64,000 nt of DNA from Tyto alba (GCF_018691265.1 NW_024881261.1:25135374-25199373), one strand, 5' to 3'; numbered from the stretch's first letter, positions 11,358 to 24,715 are shown. Numbers and translations: made by a program. The notes: generated from the letters alone by a model not told the origin.

Positions 11358-13430
11358 ATGTGGACCTCTGAATAATACTGGCGGAAAGTCAAAGCAGCAT
11401 CTGCACTCAGGCCTTCTGCAGCCACGATCCCGCTCCAACACCACGCAGCACTAGGAGCAGCAGTAGTAATTGCAGATGTCATTGATCCCTGCACTTGGTG
11501 TGTAACTTCTCTTGCAGGGCTAGAATGTTATGCAGGCTTCTGGAGTCTGTTCTATGTGTAACACAAAGTAGATGAGCTGTGTGAGGAAAGAGGCTCCTTT
11601 ATCTTAATTGTTTCCTTTTGTATGTTGCTACTAAGGCATTACAATCTGCTTACAATTATAAAGTGTCATTTTTCCTCTGTAGGACCCCACTTTGTATAGC
11701 ACGTGTGGTGAGCACGCAGTATCGCATGATTCAGTTTGCAGGAGTAGCTGTAAAACTGGTTTGTCCTGTCTCTGAGTGCTGATGTAGAAGCCTAAATAAT
11801 GGTCTCATGTGCCTTTCTCTGGGTTTTGGATTTTTTTCTTCATGTTGTGTAAAGGGGTCAGCTATAAATCAGAAAGAACTATGGAAGCCAAAAGTGCTGT
11901 GCTGATTTTACAGATAACTGAGTTCTTAGGGCAAACTGGAAAGTAAATAGAGCATTGGCACCTCCCAGCAAATTTTGACAGGTGTGATAAGGAGTTTCGA
12001 AGCACTGCAACTCTGTTACTAACTCTACCACCAAAACTAATTTGGTTGTATACAATTAGTAGACACAGTTTATGTACCAAAGTTAATATATACATAGGAG
12101 AAATTATTCATGTCACTATGAAATAATCTGCTAAATAGTTGAAAGTCTCTACATTCACATACAGTTCATATAGAAATAGATTGCGGGAGTCTCAGGGTAA
12201 GGGTGCAAATGTACAGAAAGCCTTATAATTGTTCTCTTTATTGCTTGCCTTGTTTCTTTTTAAGCTCCTGTCCTGTTGAGTTGGGATTCAAGTCTTTCTG
12301 AGATGATATTGAACTTACTCTGAAATTTCGTATGTGATGTTATATTAGGATTTCAGATTTTGCTTTAGTGAATTTGAGTGTAAGATGAGAGATGGAGAAG
12401 CAACCCTGCCATAGATTTGATGTTTCACCTTTGACTTTTTTTGTGCCTTAGTATCACAAAATGTGACATGGAACATTGTCCACAGATGTGCAGTGGCTCT
12501 GACATAAAATGTGACAAAGCTGAAGTATCATTATCTACATGCTGTATTTTGATATGCTTACTCACACATTTGTTTATTTGCTGTAATATCTTTCTGAATT
12601 ATATTCTTTCTGAAGTCACATATAAAGTTGGTTTTGATTTTCTTGGTCTTATTTTGTGGTTTCAGATGGTTTTGGTTTTATTTGCTATGGGGGTTTAATT
12701 TGCATTAACTTTTACTCGTTATAAATAATGGATAGCATGCCAGTTCTCTTTCCATCCAGAAATGTCTCTTCTCTAGAAAGCATTTTACTATGAAGATGCT
12801 GTGCAAACTAAGAAAGATTAATTATAATGATGGTGGAGCATAATTGCTAGAGGCTCTGGATCTGATGGTTTCAAATTGATATTTAGGGCATACCAGCAGA
12901 TCAACAGATGTGGATCTAAATGAGTGACTTGGAGCATAAGGCAGTACAATGTCAGGAAAGTATGGTGGGTCATGATTATTAATGGACTTCTAATTAATGG
13001 GTATTCCAGACAAACCTGTTGTTGTTATTGTGTGTCTAGCTGGATTTAGCTGGTTAAAGTCTCAGACCATTCCTGCCAGGTCACACCTTTTTAATAAGAA
13101 ACTTAGATGAATATTTGTCTTTTGTTTTTTCTTTCTTTAAAGATCTTCCTGAATTGTTGCTTTGCTCAAGCTGAGAGAATTTCAAGCACTTTCTTAGGGA
13201 TGCCCTAACAGATAGTTAGGGAGGCAGGACACAGACTTGGTCTTAGATGTGGGTTTGTGTGGCCAGATGAGCCTGGCTCCAAAGTTTGCAGCTCATCTGT
13301 ATACAACCTGCCTGTGTGGTGTTGGAAACCTATGTCTGGATTATTTAACACAGTGAATGATCGTCCTGAGGACTCAAAAAGCAAGAATGGGATCAAGGCA
13401 GATGTAGTGACACTTGGAAAAAAGTAAATA
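11358..13430. other. Gene-free stretch after the pyrimidine tract
   Basis: The first 110 bases are GC-richer and contain AGCAGCAGTAGTA-like repeats near 11,455-11,470. The rest is unique AT-rich DNA without supportable features. Confidence 0.5.
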
Positions 13431-13434
13431 GTGT

Positions 13435-13464
13435 AAACTGTGTAAAGTAAAACTGTGTAAAGTA
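13435..13464 (+). repeat. Perfect 15-bp tandem duplication
   Basis: AAACTGTGTAAAGTA occurs twice head to tail (13,435-13,449 and 13,450-13,464), with a partial related unit just upstream (AGTAAATAGTGT). The perfect match suggests a recent slippage or duplication event. Confidence 0.9.
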
Positions 13465-13561
13465 TCAAAGTTTCTATCCAGTTTCTGGGAGGGATAGGGC
13501 TGTTCTTCAGTCCCTGCCATCCATAAATCAGTCTGTCTTTTCTGTAAAGGAGGTCTACACT

Positions 13562-13590
13562 TAAGCATCCCATGCCTAGAGGCATGCTTA
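13562..13590. other. Nested inverted repeat
   Basis: TAAGCAT (13,562-13,568) pairs with ATGCTTA (13,584-13,590), and an inner ATGCC (13,572-13,576) can alternatively pair with GGCAT (13,581-13,585). It lies just upstream of the tRNA-like relic at 13,604. Confidence 0.6.
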
Positions 13591-13603
13591 CAATTTAGCA
13601 CGT

Positions 13604-13680
13604 GGCTCTGTTGGCGCAGCTATAGCACCATGCATTTGTTCTCTGACCACGGTTGGCCAACGATGTCCTGCTGGCATGGT
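13604..13680 (+). mobile_element. tRNA-like relic (pseudogene or SINE head)
   Basis: Begins GGCTCTGTTGGCGCAG and continues with TATAGCACC, which closely resembles the acceptor stem and D-arm of a eukaryotic tRNA such as tRNA-Arg. The expected box B is degenerate (AACGATGTCC near 13,660-13,670 instead of GGTTCRANTCC), and I could not fold a proper T-arm and closing stem. It is therefore not a working tRNA gene. Confidence 0.35.
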
Positions 13681-13689
13681 GGGGTGCTG

Positions 13690-16600
13690 AAGCCCCTCTA
13701 GCTGGCTGTAATTTGCGTTCCCTAAATATGAAAGTAAAAATAGGAGAGTCATATCCTTAGGGTATAAAATGGTGTAGTGTAACTTACCACAGCAGAAGAT
13801 CTGGCCCTTCTTTGTGTATGTCTTGCATCTGTGCCTGTCTCTAGTCACAACATTCTATGTTTTATGGAGTGCATTATTTATTCACAGATTGTGTTTTCAA
13901 TATAAATATTTCTATGTTTCCTATTCACTCCAGTGTTGTTTGTGGTCTACTGTTCTTTGTGATGCCACTTGGCCAAAGTTTTGTTCACTATATAACTTCA
14001 TGTGGAACAGATGAGTGAACCACATCTATGACAAGTCTGCTGGTGTTTTTGTGGGACCCCTAATGTAAAGAGAAGGTTTGTACAATAATTGGAAGTAGGA
14101 GCAATGGCAGTGAGGTTCTGTCTCCAGCATGGATGGTATTTAGCTTCCTGCTAAGATAATAGTCTGTCTGTATAAGGGACTTGAGCCATTCCTTTTTGCC
14201 CTATTGTTTTTCCCTTCTATGTCATTTCTCTTCCACTTATTAAGCCACTGAGTTAAATTAAAGCTTAGCTATCAGTCATTCATGTTTCCTTTCCAGATTC
14301 CCTTCTGTTAGCATCTCCCATGCCATATAAGTGTAATCTGATGCTGCTTCTTGGTGTTTGCTTGCATGTACACTCCCTCTGCAACTTGCCTTTCTATCCT
14401 TTCTACACTTAACAGATCTACAGCATTTGCTTTACCGGGGAAATCCATCTTCATCTTATTGTGCTCCTGTGTCTCCTCAGAGGAAGGTGGATAGTGGTCA
14501 TGCTTTTGGGTCCTTGTAGCATTGACCTCACCTTTCTGTTAAATTCTTCCAAGTGCTGAAGTTAGATTTTTATATTGGCAGCATTTAGCTCTCCTACCAG
14601 TATCTCTCTCATGCCTGCCTTTTTAAAAGTTTAATTATGACCATGTGCAATTGCTGTAGGTAGGTACCGCATCTGTGGCATTTGGTTTCCCCTGCTCTCT
14701 TCTTTTTCTCTGCTCCCTCTTGGTTTCACCCTGTGTATCTCTCCTGGATCTTACTTACATCTTTCTCCCTTTGGTTTTCATTTGTATTCCAGAGTTACCA
14801 AAGACAGGAGAAATAACTGTTTAGTGAGGTTAATAATGCCATAAAAAGGACAAAGATCCTTGTATGTAGGAGGAGGGAATGGTTTAAAGCTGCTCTCCTT
14901 TAGGAAAGGCAGCTGGTATAAGAAGATGCATGTTATATGTCTGTTCAGTCCTCTGTGACACTGTAGACTTTAGCTTGTACTTGTGCCCAGCTCTGCATCT
15001 TTTCTTTTCAAGCATCTTATAGTCATTGCCAGAATAAACTGCATAGACCAAACAGCAGGTATCAGCCCTGCAGCCCTCCTAAAATCCTGCTTGGCTTTTC
15101 ATATACAGCATCTCCATAAGATTTCTGCAGTTGTGGCATTGAATCGATACTTTTTATGAGTGCTCCCATCCCAGATCAATCCACTGAAGGAAGGTGCTAC
15201 TTGTGATTTAAGATTATTGCTCTCGAATATCAGGTGCTACTTGAATCCGCACAGAAAGAGTGTCTCTTTGTTTTCTCATTTACATGTAGTTCATTCTGGG
15301 CTAGGTTACTTTATCCCATGTTAAAACTATTCAGTGGAATCAATGTGCAGATTTCAACCATCTGTGTTTCTGACAACAGCTCACTGGTGTGTCTTCCCTT
15401 GGATTGACGGTGTCCTGAGGGTAGGAAAAATTATGTTTATGATATAAGCTAAACAACAGGCTTTGAAGTGATAGTTCAGAAAGCACTGCAGGAAAAAGGG
15501 GAGGGAAGAAACCACAAATGTAGTACATTAAAAGAATTTGGGACTTTGAGAAAGCATAGTTGCTACCCTGCCCCTTCTATCATTAATGATCACAGTGGTT
15601 TTTCTCTCTTCTCCATAAGATTAAATGCCTGCCAGTAAAAGAACAGAGTGAAATCACAAATGTAAACCCACTGTTGTTCATTCTTTCTGGCTGTCTGCTA
15701 ATCCCAGTGGGAGAAGTCAGGCCTTGTAAGTCATTACACAAAAATGAAACATTCTTGTGATGGAAGATGGTGTCTTTTACCTGATGTTGACTTGGAAAGG
15801 ACTGCTTCACCTGTTTAGGTATGTTGTAAACCATTTTTTTTTCCTCAAAAATATGTGTATTTCTCTGTATGGTGAAATTTGTTACTCAAGACATCAGGGC
15901 TAAATGCATGAGAGCTATGCCTGGCATGTACATGTATGTGAGTGTGTGTACATGTGTACTACTTTGGGCCTTGAGATAGCAGGATAATGCATCTTCCTCC
16001 TCTGATTTCAGATGACTTTTATTTTGAAGACAAGAGATGCATTTTCCATCAATATTTGATTTTTCCAGTGATGTGTCACCATGATTTTCCTTAACAACAA
16101 TGTATGGATGCAGATTTCTGTCTTGTTGAGTTGCTCTATGTTCAGAAATGCTTCCTAATGTTATCCTGTCTTTAATCCACCTGACAGGGAAACATCACAT
16201 TCCTTTTATCTGTCAGAATGAAATCTTCTCTGAAGAGCTCGTGGATTTTGATTTTAGAAGTAAAGATAAAAGCAAAAACAAAGTGGGGGTAGTAATCCAA
16301 AACCCTTTCTGGTTAGGATTATCAATTACCCACTCAAGTATTGGGTAAGATGATTTGATTTCTATCAGTGAGATGGCATTGCCAAAGCCTTTGGTACCAA
16401 AACAATTTATTTTAAGTGCCAGAATTGCAGTGGATGAAAGAATTCTCCAAGATGATATTCTGCCTCTGGTTATTCTGTCCTCTAATTTTCATTTCAGATG
16501 TATTGCTGTGCTAGTGCAGCGACGTGAAGCATACTCACATTCCTCAGGAATGGTGTGCATCACTTGTACTGAAGGTGAAAAGCACTCCAGTGCTTTCAAG

Positions 16601-17740
16601 TGTATTATAAACATCAGAAAACTGGAACCATTTAATTTAATTCCTCCAGTACTGCTGGAAGGGTAAATATTAAAACAAATGATAGTGTTGGGTGTTAGTT
16701 TATGCCAAATTGCTATAATACTATAATATATTAAGTCTGTGGATGCTAACTCCAAGCATGTGCAATTTGAACACTCTTTCTGAATACCCTTGTAAGAATT
16801 CTTCTTCATCACCTTGAAAATATAATGTCAGCATCTGAAGAGGCTCTTTTTAAGTAACTAGATTCTGAAGTCACTTCAGCTGGTGGTTGCAGTTGCTATT
16901 CTTGAGGTGGCATACCTCCTTCAGCTAGAAGAACTTTCCCCCCACTCTTCCCTTTTAAACTACTGTTGGTCTTTATATTCCTTGAGTATGAAGGAAGTTC
17001 TTTTGGATGAGAGAGATTGAATATGTCAGGCTTGTGCTCAGCTAGTTTATCATGCTTAGTACTTCTATCTTTGATCTGCTTACCATACAGGAACATTTTG
17101 CTCGTTCAATCAACATGTGCTCTCATAAATACACTTTAGAGCAAAGTGATGCTCTAGAGACAGTGGAGTTTGGATGTTTATAATCAGAAGCAGAATCAGA
17201 ACCTTGACCTTCCACAACAACTTGCAATGACTCCATCAGAAGTAGTTAGTATGGACTTTCTGTAGTGATCCAAGATGCATGTAGGCCCTCTAATGCAAAA
17301 TTCTTCATAGACTTATAAAAGTAGGAGCCAGATTGGACTGAGACTTGTGCAGTTACATGAATAAAAACCAAAGATGTGGGTAACATTCTGGGGGGCAACA
17401 GAGCGTGCTGTGTTTTGAAGCTATATAATCCTGCCTCGTGTCTGATATTTGTTACTGCTGGGACAACAACACTGTTCAGGACACATCCACAGCCAGCCAC
17501 AGCTCAGGAATACCACATGCTCAGTGGGAGTTAGGTCCCACAAAGTTTTTAACTCCTCTTACTGAAGACTGAGCATCCATTATTCTTTCTAGTATTTGCA
17601 GAAGCTGAAGCCACTCAGCATCTCACTGGTTCAAGCCTTGCATTCCCTCGTGATATTGGAAAACGCCAGAGGGATAGAAGTTTTAGATAGTAAATGTCTC
17701 ATTTTCAAGATCCCCTTTTTATACCCCAGTTTAATTTCTT
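13690..17740. other. Gene-free stretch
   Basis: Mostly unique sequence. Pyrimidine-rich runs occur at about 14,690-14,790. A run of mostly alternating purine-pyrimidine (about 15,924-15,959, CATGTACATGTATGTG followed by GTGTGTACATGTGTAC) is prone to Z-DNA. No gene-like frame was found. Confidence 0.55.
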
Positions 17741-17741
17741 T

Positions 17742-17780
17742 AAAAAAAAAAAAAAAAAAAAAAATGGCAGCAGCCATTTT
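17742..17780. repeat. A23 tract adjoining a short perfect hairpin
   Basis: Twenty-three A (17,742-17,764) run into AAAATGGC-AGCA-GCCATTTT (17,761-17,780), a perfect 8-bp stem with a 4-nt loop. I found no target-site duplication or gene body that would make this the tail of a processed pseudogene. Confidence 0.8.
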
Positions 17781-17789
17781 CTACATCTG

Positions 17790-20285
17790 TTGATATCCTC
17801 CATTCCCAGCACTGAGTTTGGACAGTAGAACTACATTTGCAAAGATTGTAAAAGTAAATACCTTTTATGTTGAAGTAGATGTATGAAAATTTTGATATGT
17901 GCTTTTCCTGAATATGACTGTCTTGTGTTGAATTTTGCAAGATTTCCTTTTTTTGGATGGCATCCCATGCCCAACTGTTAAGCAGTACTGGACCCAAATA
18001 CAGCTTTTAAACAGCTAACATGGAAATGATTGCAGAGGTCAACAAAAATGTGACATTTTACCGTGATTAGGTGGTATTTTTCAGTATGTTTGTCTTATTT
18101 TCTATCTGGATGTTGGCTTAGGTGCAATTTCTGCACCACTTGTACTTATTAGTTTGTTATTATATAAGTTCTATTACTGTTAAAAGTGAAAATATCATCA
18201 ATAGATATTTTTCCTTCTGTTGCTGATGCATAGCTCCTGGGGTTGATGTATCCCTAGCAACTCAGGCTTCATTTATACCTGTTGAGCGCTGTGTCTTTTT
18301 GCAAGGTGGATAGTCTTGAGCCATCTCTAGAAATCCATACCAGAGATATGCTAGCTATGCATCATTTGCTGCTTAGTAATCTTTAATTTTAAGTCTTTAC
18401 ACACACTAATAAATTTAAGCCTCATGACACACAATATAAATCAGGGATTATAAAGTCATTCTGCAACACTGACCCTCTTAAATTCTTGTGGTGTTTTCTC
18501 CCATAGAAATTCCACTTCTGTTTTTGTGGTGGAGTCTCTTTGACAGCATTTGCTTTTACCCCAAATTACACTTCATGCTTGTAATGTTTAGCCAGATCAC
18601 TTAACATCAGTTACATCACTGGGTAACTGTTAAGAATCGTATTGTGTTATCAGCATGAGAGGCCTGAAAGAAAACCATCTGGTAGCAGGGAAGCAGATAG
18701 CATCAGTAATAGCAAACAACACAACAGCATTATAGATACTGTTATCTGTAATTCTGGGTATTTTCTGGAACCTCCAGATCCTCTCATAGTTTTTGTAGGG
18801 CATTCCCTACAATAAGAAAATCTTCTAGGTTGTTGCACTTAAAAAGCATTTGGCTGAAAATCTAGTGATGTCTAGTAACTGTACAATTAAACCCCTTTTG
18901 TATATTGGGATGGTGCCTCTTTTATACAGAGCGTGTTGAAAGGTATAGTGATCATTCTTCTCTTAGTCAATTACCTCTGTCTTTAAAATCTTCAGTTTGC
19001 TTTTTCAGAACTCCAAAAATTATAGTATATAATCAATTTCCTAATCAGACTTGATAATTATGCTTGCAGAGACCTATTCAGAGTTAGCTGTCTGTACATG
19101 ACTGAGTCTGCACTGAAGCAGGGATGAATCTGCACATAATTGTTCACCTAAACAGTAGCAGAGTATTACTGGGGACTGTTTAATTCAAATGTAGCCATCT
19201 ATAGTACATCAAAGCTTGATTTAGAGTAAGAGTTATTGTTTGCCTTCTGAAGGTTGCTAAAACAGATTAACTTTAATTTTGAAAAGTTTCAGTATCAACT
19301 CCAGCACCTGTCTTGGGAGGAAAAGGTGGCAGGAGTCATTCGGGGATGATCTTAGCTAAGTAAAAATTAGAATATTTGTAGTGTTCCTTCCATCTTCCTT
19401 GTTCCTCTGTAAATACAATTTTAAAAATGGCAATATAACAATAAAATAAAAGGAAAGAAAGGAAGAAGGAAAGCTATGTCTGCTGACCACTGGTGGGCAA
19501 GGCAGTATCAGGAGCATGCACTCCTTGGACTCCTTTCCCAGAGGAGCAGACTGCCTGGCTGCACAATCTCCTCTGAAGACCTGTCTCACAGGTCTGGCGC
19601 ATTTTCCCTCCAGAAGGATTCTTTTCTAAAAAGTACACTAGATTGAAACAGGCTTGTGTGAAGAAGGCTGTTACTAGACCTTCATGTGAGGTGCAGAGGC
19701 TTGTTCTGTCTCATCTGTACCGTAGCTAAATTTCCAGCATTTTTCTCCTTCTTCACTTTTCTCTGTTTCTTTGCCTTTGCTGTTAGAACACCCTCTTCTC
19801 CACCCCCAAACCTTCCCTACTTAAAAAGGCCCACGGCAGAAACTGTACGGTCTAGGGGTTTTACATTTATCACATTTCTGCTCATGACACTTTAACTGCA
19901 TGGGTTTACTATTTAATGCTAAAATATATTTAAATGAAATACTTGAAAAATGTTACTCAAAACACAGGAATGCATTACCACTTTCCCTTTCTCTGTATTT
20001 CCTATGGAGTGGCATAGACAAATAAAAGGTTTCCTTAAAATAATGTTAAATGGTTCTGTGTATCCCAAGAATAACTGGCTGTTAAAACATTCAGCCTGCT
20101 TTATCTGTATCAGTTTGCTCTTACTCTCTGAGCTGACCTCCTCTCTGGTTTGTCACTTCTGTTGGATCTTGATGAACAAGGGCAAAAGAATGAAATCAGC
20201 TCAACTCCAAGCACAAATGTGATACATGCAGAGGTATCCTTCCCTATCCTGGAACTATTTGAAGTATTCCTGCACATTTAATAAT
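17790..20285. other. Gene-free stretch
   Basis: Unique AT-rich DNA. No transposon, RNA or coding feature could be supported. Confidence 0.55.
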
Positions 20286-20289
20286 GGTT

Positions 20290-20405
20290 GTCTCCTTACA
20301 CACTCTGGCCCAGATCTTAAAGGTGCTGTGATACCTCATGGTGGTTTATCATGTGCTTTGAGATCCTTCAGTGGTAACTGCTTTGGTACTGGTGGCTATT
20401 GGGAG
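20290..20405 (+). mobile_element. Possible MIR/CORE-type SINE 3' fragment
   Basis: GTGCTTTGAGATCC near 20,344-20,357, followed by a GGTAACTGCTTTGGTAC stretch, resembles the 3' core of MIR-like SINEs read in the sense direction, which often has a 'GTGCTTTGAGATC' block. Boxes A and B are not visible. This is motif resemblance only. Confidence 0.3.
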
Positions 20406-20409
20406 TCCC

Positions 20410-21960
20410 TAAATGCTAAATGTGTCCTGGTAATTATATTTCAAAAAATCTAACAATGCTTTGTTAAAGCATTGCATTCTGAATATTTTGCCTGAAAGAA
20501 CTAAATGTAAGCAAAATTGTAACACTGAAAATTCATGAATGCTAAATTCTTACTGAAGATGCAGAAGCAGAACTATCAACAGGGCAGGTTTATGTTTTTG
20601 GAAAAAAAAAAAACAACCCACCCAAGAACCCCAAACCATGATATCAGAGTCGTATTGACTCAAAGAGCTGTTTCACTTGACTCTTCTCAGACAGTTACTG
20701 AATGACATCAGGATGCAGTTTGCTGAATGGAGTCTGAAGGTTTATTCTGTGGTAGGAGAGTGGAAGAGTGTTGATGTTCAGGACACTTGAGCACCCCCTT
20801 GCTTAGAAAAAAACAAACAACAAAACAGTAAAACTGATGGATCTACATTCAAAACTGTTTTGCAGAATAGACTTCTGAGGTGAAAGATCCACGTACAAGC
20901 TCCAGCAAACAAGTTCTTCATTAAGAGCTGTGAAAAATAAAGAAAAAAAATCCACCACAAACCCCTTCAAAATCCCACAGCATGAGTTGTACAGTTTGGG
21001 AGATTTAGAACCTTCCCTTTTCTGCTCATGACCTATTTGTGCTGATTGCTGACAGCTGTACTGCATTTCAGAAAGAATAGTGGAAGAGTTAGAAAATTGC
21101 TGAAAAAGTGGCTGAATTTGTTGAGTTTACATTCACTCTGGGAATGAAATGGGAGCAGCATAAACTCTGAACTGAGGAGTAAAATGTTTTGAAAGCAGAG
21201 AAATTATCAGCAGCTTAAGTATAAGCATAAGTATGTCTTACGGATACTTCTCTACTTGGTTTTAATAGGGAAATAAGGGGTTGTTGAACATGAAGTTCAG
21301 TTCTTACAAGTCTGCCACTTCCATGTATTTTGAAGATTACTCTTGGCTGTATGAGGTGTCATTACTTGTCGGCAGGATCATAAATATCTGACAAATGAAT
21401 GTGAAAAGAACTGTGTAGTAAGTTGGGTGCAGAGACTGTAAAAAACATAATTTAGAGGAACTCAGTACTGGCTACTGGGCCCCTGTTGTACTCTGTCTGA
21501 GGATGGCAAGAGGAGTAGGCAGCAAGCACTTGGGTAGGTAGACCTGAGGTGAAAATTGCTATTCACGCCATCTCTGAAGTATGCCAAAGTTGCACCACGT
21601 CTACAACGACTAACAGAAGATGACAACTCTCTTAAGTACAGTTACACTGTTCCTGTGGCACAGAAGCCTGAGGCAGGGCTTGGCCAGGGTTTTAAAGAGA
21701 TAAAGGAAGGCAAAAAATTTCCATACTTGGCCTTCACACCACAAAAAAACATACGTAGACTTCAAGCTATGTGTCTTTGGAGCACTTTGGTGGGAATATT
21801 TTACTCTTCCCAGATACTTAACCCTCAGCCAAGGTAAGCCAAGGCAGAGAACCTACCCCATTACGCAGACTGGAGTAGGTAGCCAGACATTTGGATGGCT
21901 TCCTGGCTGCTATGGAGATTAAAAAGAAGACTTGTGTGTTGCTTGCAAAGCAAATACTCT
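20410..21960. other. Gene-free stretch
   Basis: Unique sequence with an A12 tract at 20,602-20,613. No supportable features; the open frame at 21,556-21,837 has no recognisable product. Confidence 0.5.
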
Positions 21961-21964
21961 AAGG

Positions 21965-22035
21965 TGTCAACCAATAGCTGATAGTAAAAGTGACCTTGTC
22001 CAAGCTTCGGTATAAACTTCTCTGCCATAAATATT
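21965..22035 (+). mobile_element. Possible MIR core fragment
   Basis: The order AATAGCTG ... GTGACCTTG ... CAAG ... CTTCTCTGCC (about 21,972-22,026) follows the conserved CORE region of MIR-type SINEs (AGCTGTGTGACCTTGGGCAAG, then a CTCTGTGCC motif). No tRNA-like head was found upstream, so this would be a truncated copy. Confidence 0.4.
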
Positions 22036-22227
22036 TTTTCTAGTAATTTGTACTTGCAAATAACTTTAAGCCACATCCAGACTACCTAGGCTGTGGTTGA
22101 ACTTTGTGCTAGCTGGGGAGTACTGTACTACATGCACTTCTAGAGCCAAGCCAGCTCTAGCTCAGGGATCTCTGTGGTTTGTAATCTGCAGTCTCACTGG
22201 GCTTACTTTTCCCTGTAATATCAACAG

Positions 22228-22328
22228 GTGTGGTTTTTTTTTTTTTTTTTTTCTGTTTTTGTTTGTTTGTTTGTTTTGGTTTTTTTGTTGTGGTTTTTTT
22301 TTTTTTTTTTTTGTTTGTTTGTTTGTTT
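22228..22328. repeat. Compound T19 / (GTTT)n low-complexity tract
   Basis: Two T19 runs (22,234-22,252 and 22,294-22,312), each preceded by TGTGG and each followed within a few bases by GTTT repeats. The duplicated arrangement suggests the tract grew by slippage or a local duplication of about 60 bp. The Phe-rich plus frames and Lys-rich minus frame here are translations of the repeat, not genes. Confidence 0.9.
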
Positions 22329-22329
22329 A

Positions 22330-24660
22330 TACAACTCAGTTTGTCTGGAGTTTTTACACCTTGGCCGCCCAACCCCTTTTCATTCCTTCTTCTCCCATTC
22401 AGCTGGATAAACCAGCATTGTCTAAACAGTTAACGATTAGGAAAAAAAGTTAGCTTTGACTTAGGGAACTCTTCATCCATCAGAACTTATCAGCACCATT
22501 CAGTTCTGTTGTTTCTGATGTTCATTTCCAGAGACCAAAGGGCTCTCCAGTGTGTGTGTTTTGTCTTGGACAATTAGTCAAGTGTCCCCTAATAATGTCT
22601 TCCATGTGCACATTTAGCTGCTTCTCCTGCAAATATCTGAGGGAGTTTATCTGATCATCCAAAGCACAAGTTCCAAGTGGCTGAAAACTTTTTTTTTTAC
22701 TTTGCAGTTTGGGAGCAGTATAGCAAGGTGAAACATTAGTTTTTCCAAGGCAGAACTAGAAAGCCCATTGCACTCACAGTATCTGACAGGTTATGTTTGC
22801 ATGGCTCTGTTTTCGTATGTATTGAATCCCTTTCTAGATCAGAGCTACCCAATCAGTAGCAAGTGTAAATGCTTTTCCAGTGTCGACAGACACCTAGTAA
22901 ATGATAGGACCATGCAGATAGTTTGGACTCCAGTCTTTGCTGTTGCTTAGGGCTGCTCCCATTTTTAAGCACCTTTAACTCTGCCGTCTCTACTCACTCA
23001 TGCCCATACTAGCTAGTATTCAGTCATAATTTCCTATCATATATTTGCCTGGGGTTCTCTAACCATTCTGTCACGATTCTTTATCATTCTTTAAGAACAT
23101 ATTTTGGTACTGGTTTAAGACGACAGTGAATAGATTTTAAGGGTAACATGATTTGCAACCACGCTTATGTAAAATCTCTAGAGTGATTCCTAACAACCAA
23201 TCAAAAAGCATGTACGTTTTTTCACTTCAGTAGTCACTTTAAATAGTATCAACTTCCATGGAACAATTTCAGTGGAAAGTTGGCCCCACCCTAAGTTGTG
23301 TGGTTGCCTTGTCTGTTTAGAGAGATGAGCATTTTCCCTCCACAGGATCTTGTGAGACCAGCATTCAGCAGTCAAGTAAGGGTAGAGCTTGAAATAAACA
23401 ATTTGTCTTTGGTTGACCTGCTATGCAAGAAGTTGTCAGGGGAAAAACTCGTATAGCTCAAATTATGTCCTTTTCAGCATCAAAAATTGTTCTGACCAAC
23501 TGAAAGAGACCTTCATAAAAATGGCAGAATAATTCCCTGTGGAAAAAAAAAAAAATCTACCCTAGATTTTTATGATTAAAAATGAATTATCATTTCTGCA
23601 ATATTTTATTATTTTAAAATATTATCAAAATAACTCAAATAGCTGTTTGTTCACTGACATTTATGTTGTCTATTCATGGGGATTTTTTGCCTTTATTTGA
23701 TATGGTTTCTATAAAGAAAATAAACAGAAACAGAAAGAAAAGTGAAAGCTAATGGCTAGTAAAGGTCCTTACCTTTTTTTTTTTTTGCATATAGGCTTCT
23801 TTGTTCCTGTGAAGAGCAGACATTTTAGTCTTGTTAGCATCATGTTTGCAAAACCAAACTTGCAGGAAAAAAACCCCATATTTACAAATATATAATCCTA
23901 TCTTGCAGTTCCCAACACAGACATCCCCTGAATAGACCCACCAGTTGCATATGTTGGTCAGACTTCAGGCAACTTTGAGCCCTTGGATAATACAACATCA
24001 TCTTTATCTGAAACTTTTCTGCACTTGTGCTGTTTTATTACAGGAAGTTCCCTCACAGCTTGGCCAGCTGAAGATGGTTAGTAGTATCTGTGCTATTACA
24101 ATGCAAATACTTCTTTAACTTTAAATAGTAGAGACCCTAGAGGATTTTATGCATTAATTTCACTAAACATGATAATTTACTTCTTTGTTTATATCTTTTA
24201 ATAACAGCATCTTTTCATTGTTGTAATTCTTTTGATAGAAATACTTTATGAAAAGCCTTGGGTGATTGCTTTGTCTCTCTATATTCCAGGTGCAAAAGGG
24301 CATATTTTAATGGGAAGGCTCAAGACCATTTTTCTGGTGTATGTTTTTCTACACTTGCAACACTTGATCTGTGCTGCATGCACTGCTGACTCACTTGAAG
24401 GTTTCAATAGTGATCTCTCATCAATCAGTAAAAGAAACGAGATTACTTGGGTCTAAAATTCAGAGTAATTTTTTTTTTTATCTTATCAAAACCACTTCAT
24501 CTTAACCAGCAATCCATTTTAGAGTGCTGCTTTGAAATAATGTGTTGTAAAGAATGCAGGGCAATTTCTAAAAAGTAGCTGCTATAAAATATGTTGAAAC
24601 TGTATCTCAGTTCAAGGTGCTGAATGAGCAGTGGAGATTAAATTGGAGAAAACTATCAGT
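22330..24660. other. Gene-free stretch
   Basis: Unique AT-rich sequence with A13 (23,543-23,555) and T13 (23,774-23,786) tracts. No supportable genes. Confidence 0.5.
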
Positions 24661-24715
24661 ATTTTGAATGTGTAGCTGTTAAGTGAATACTGGTGTGTAT
24701 GCCTGGATTCAAGCC

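Noticed and set aside
17742..17764. A23 tract as the tail of a processed pseudogene
   Set aside because: No coding relic upstream and no target-site duplication around it.
22097..22453. 118-codon Phe-rich frame and its overlapping frames
   Set aside because: Direct translation of T19/GTTT low-complexity DNA.
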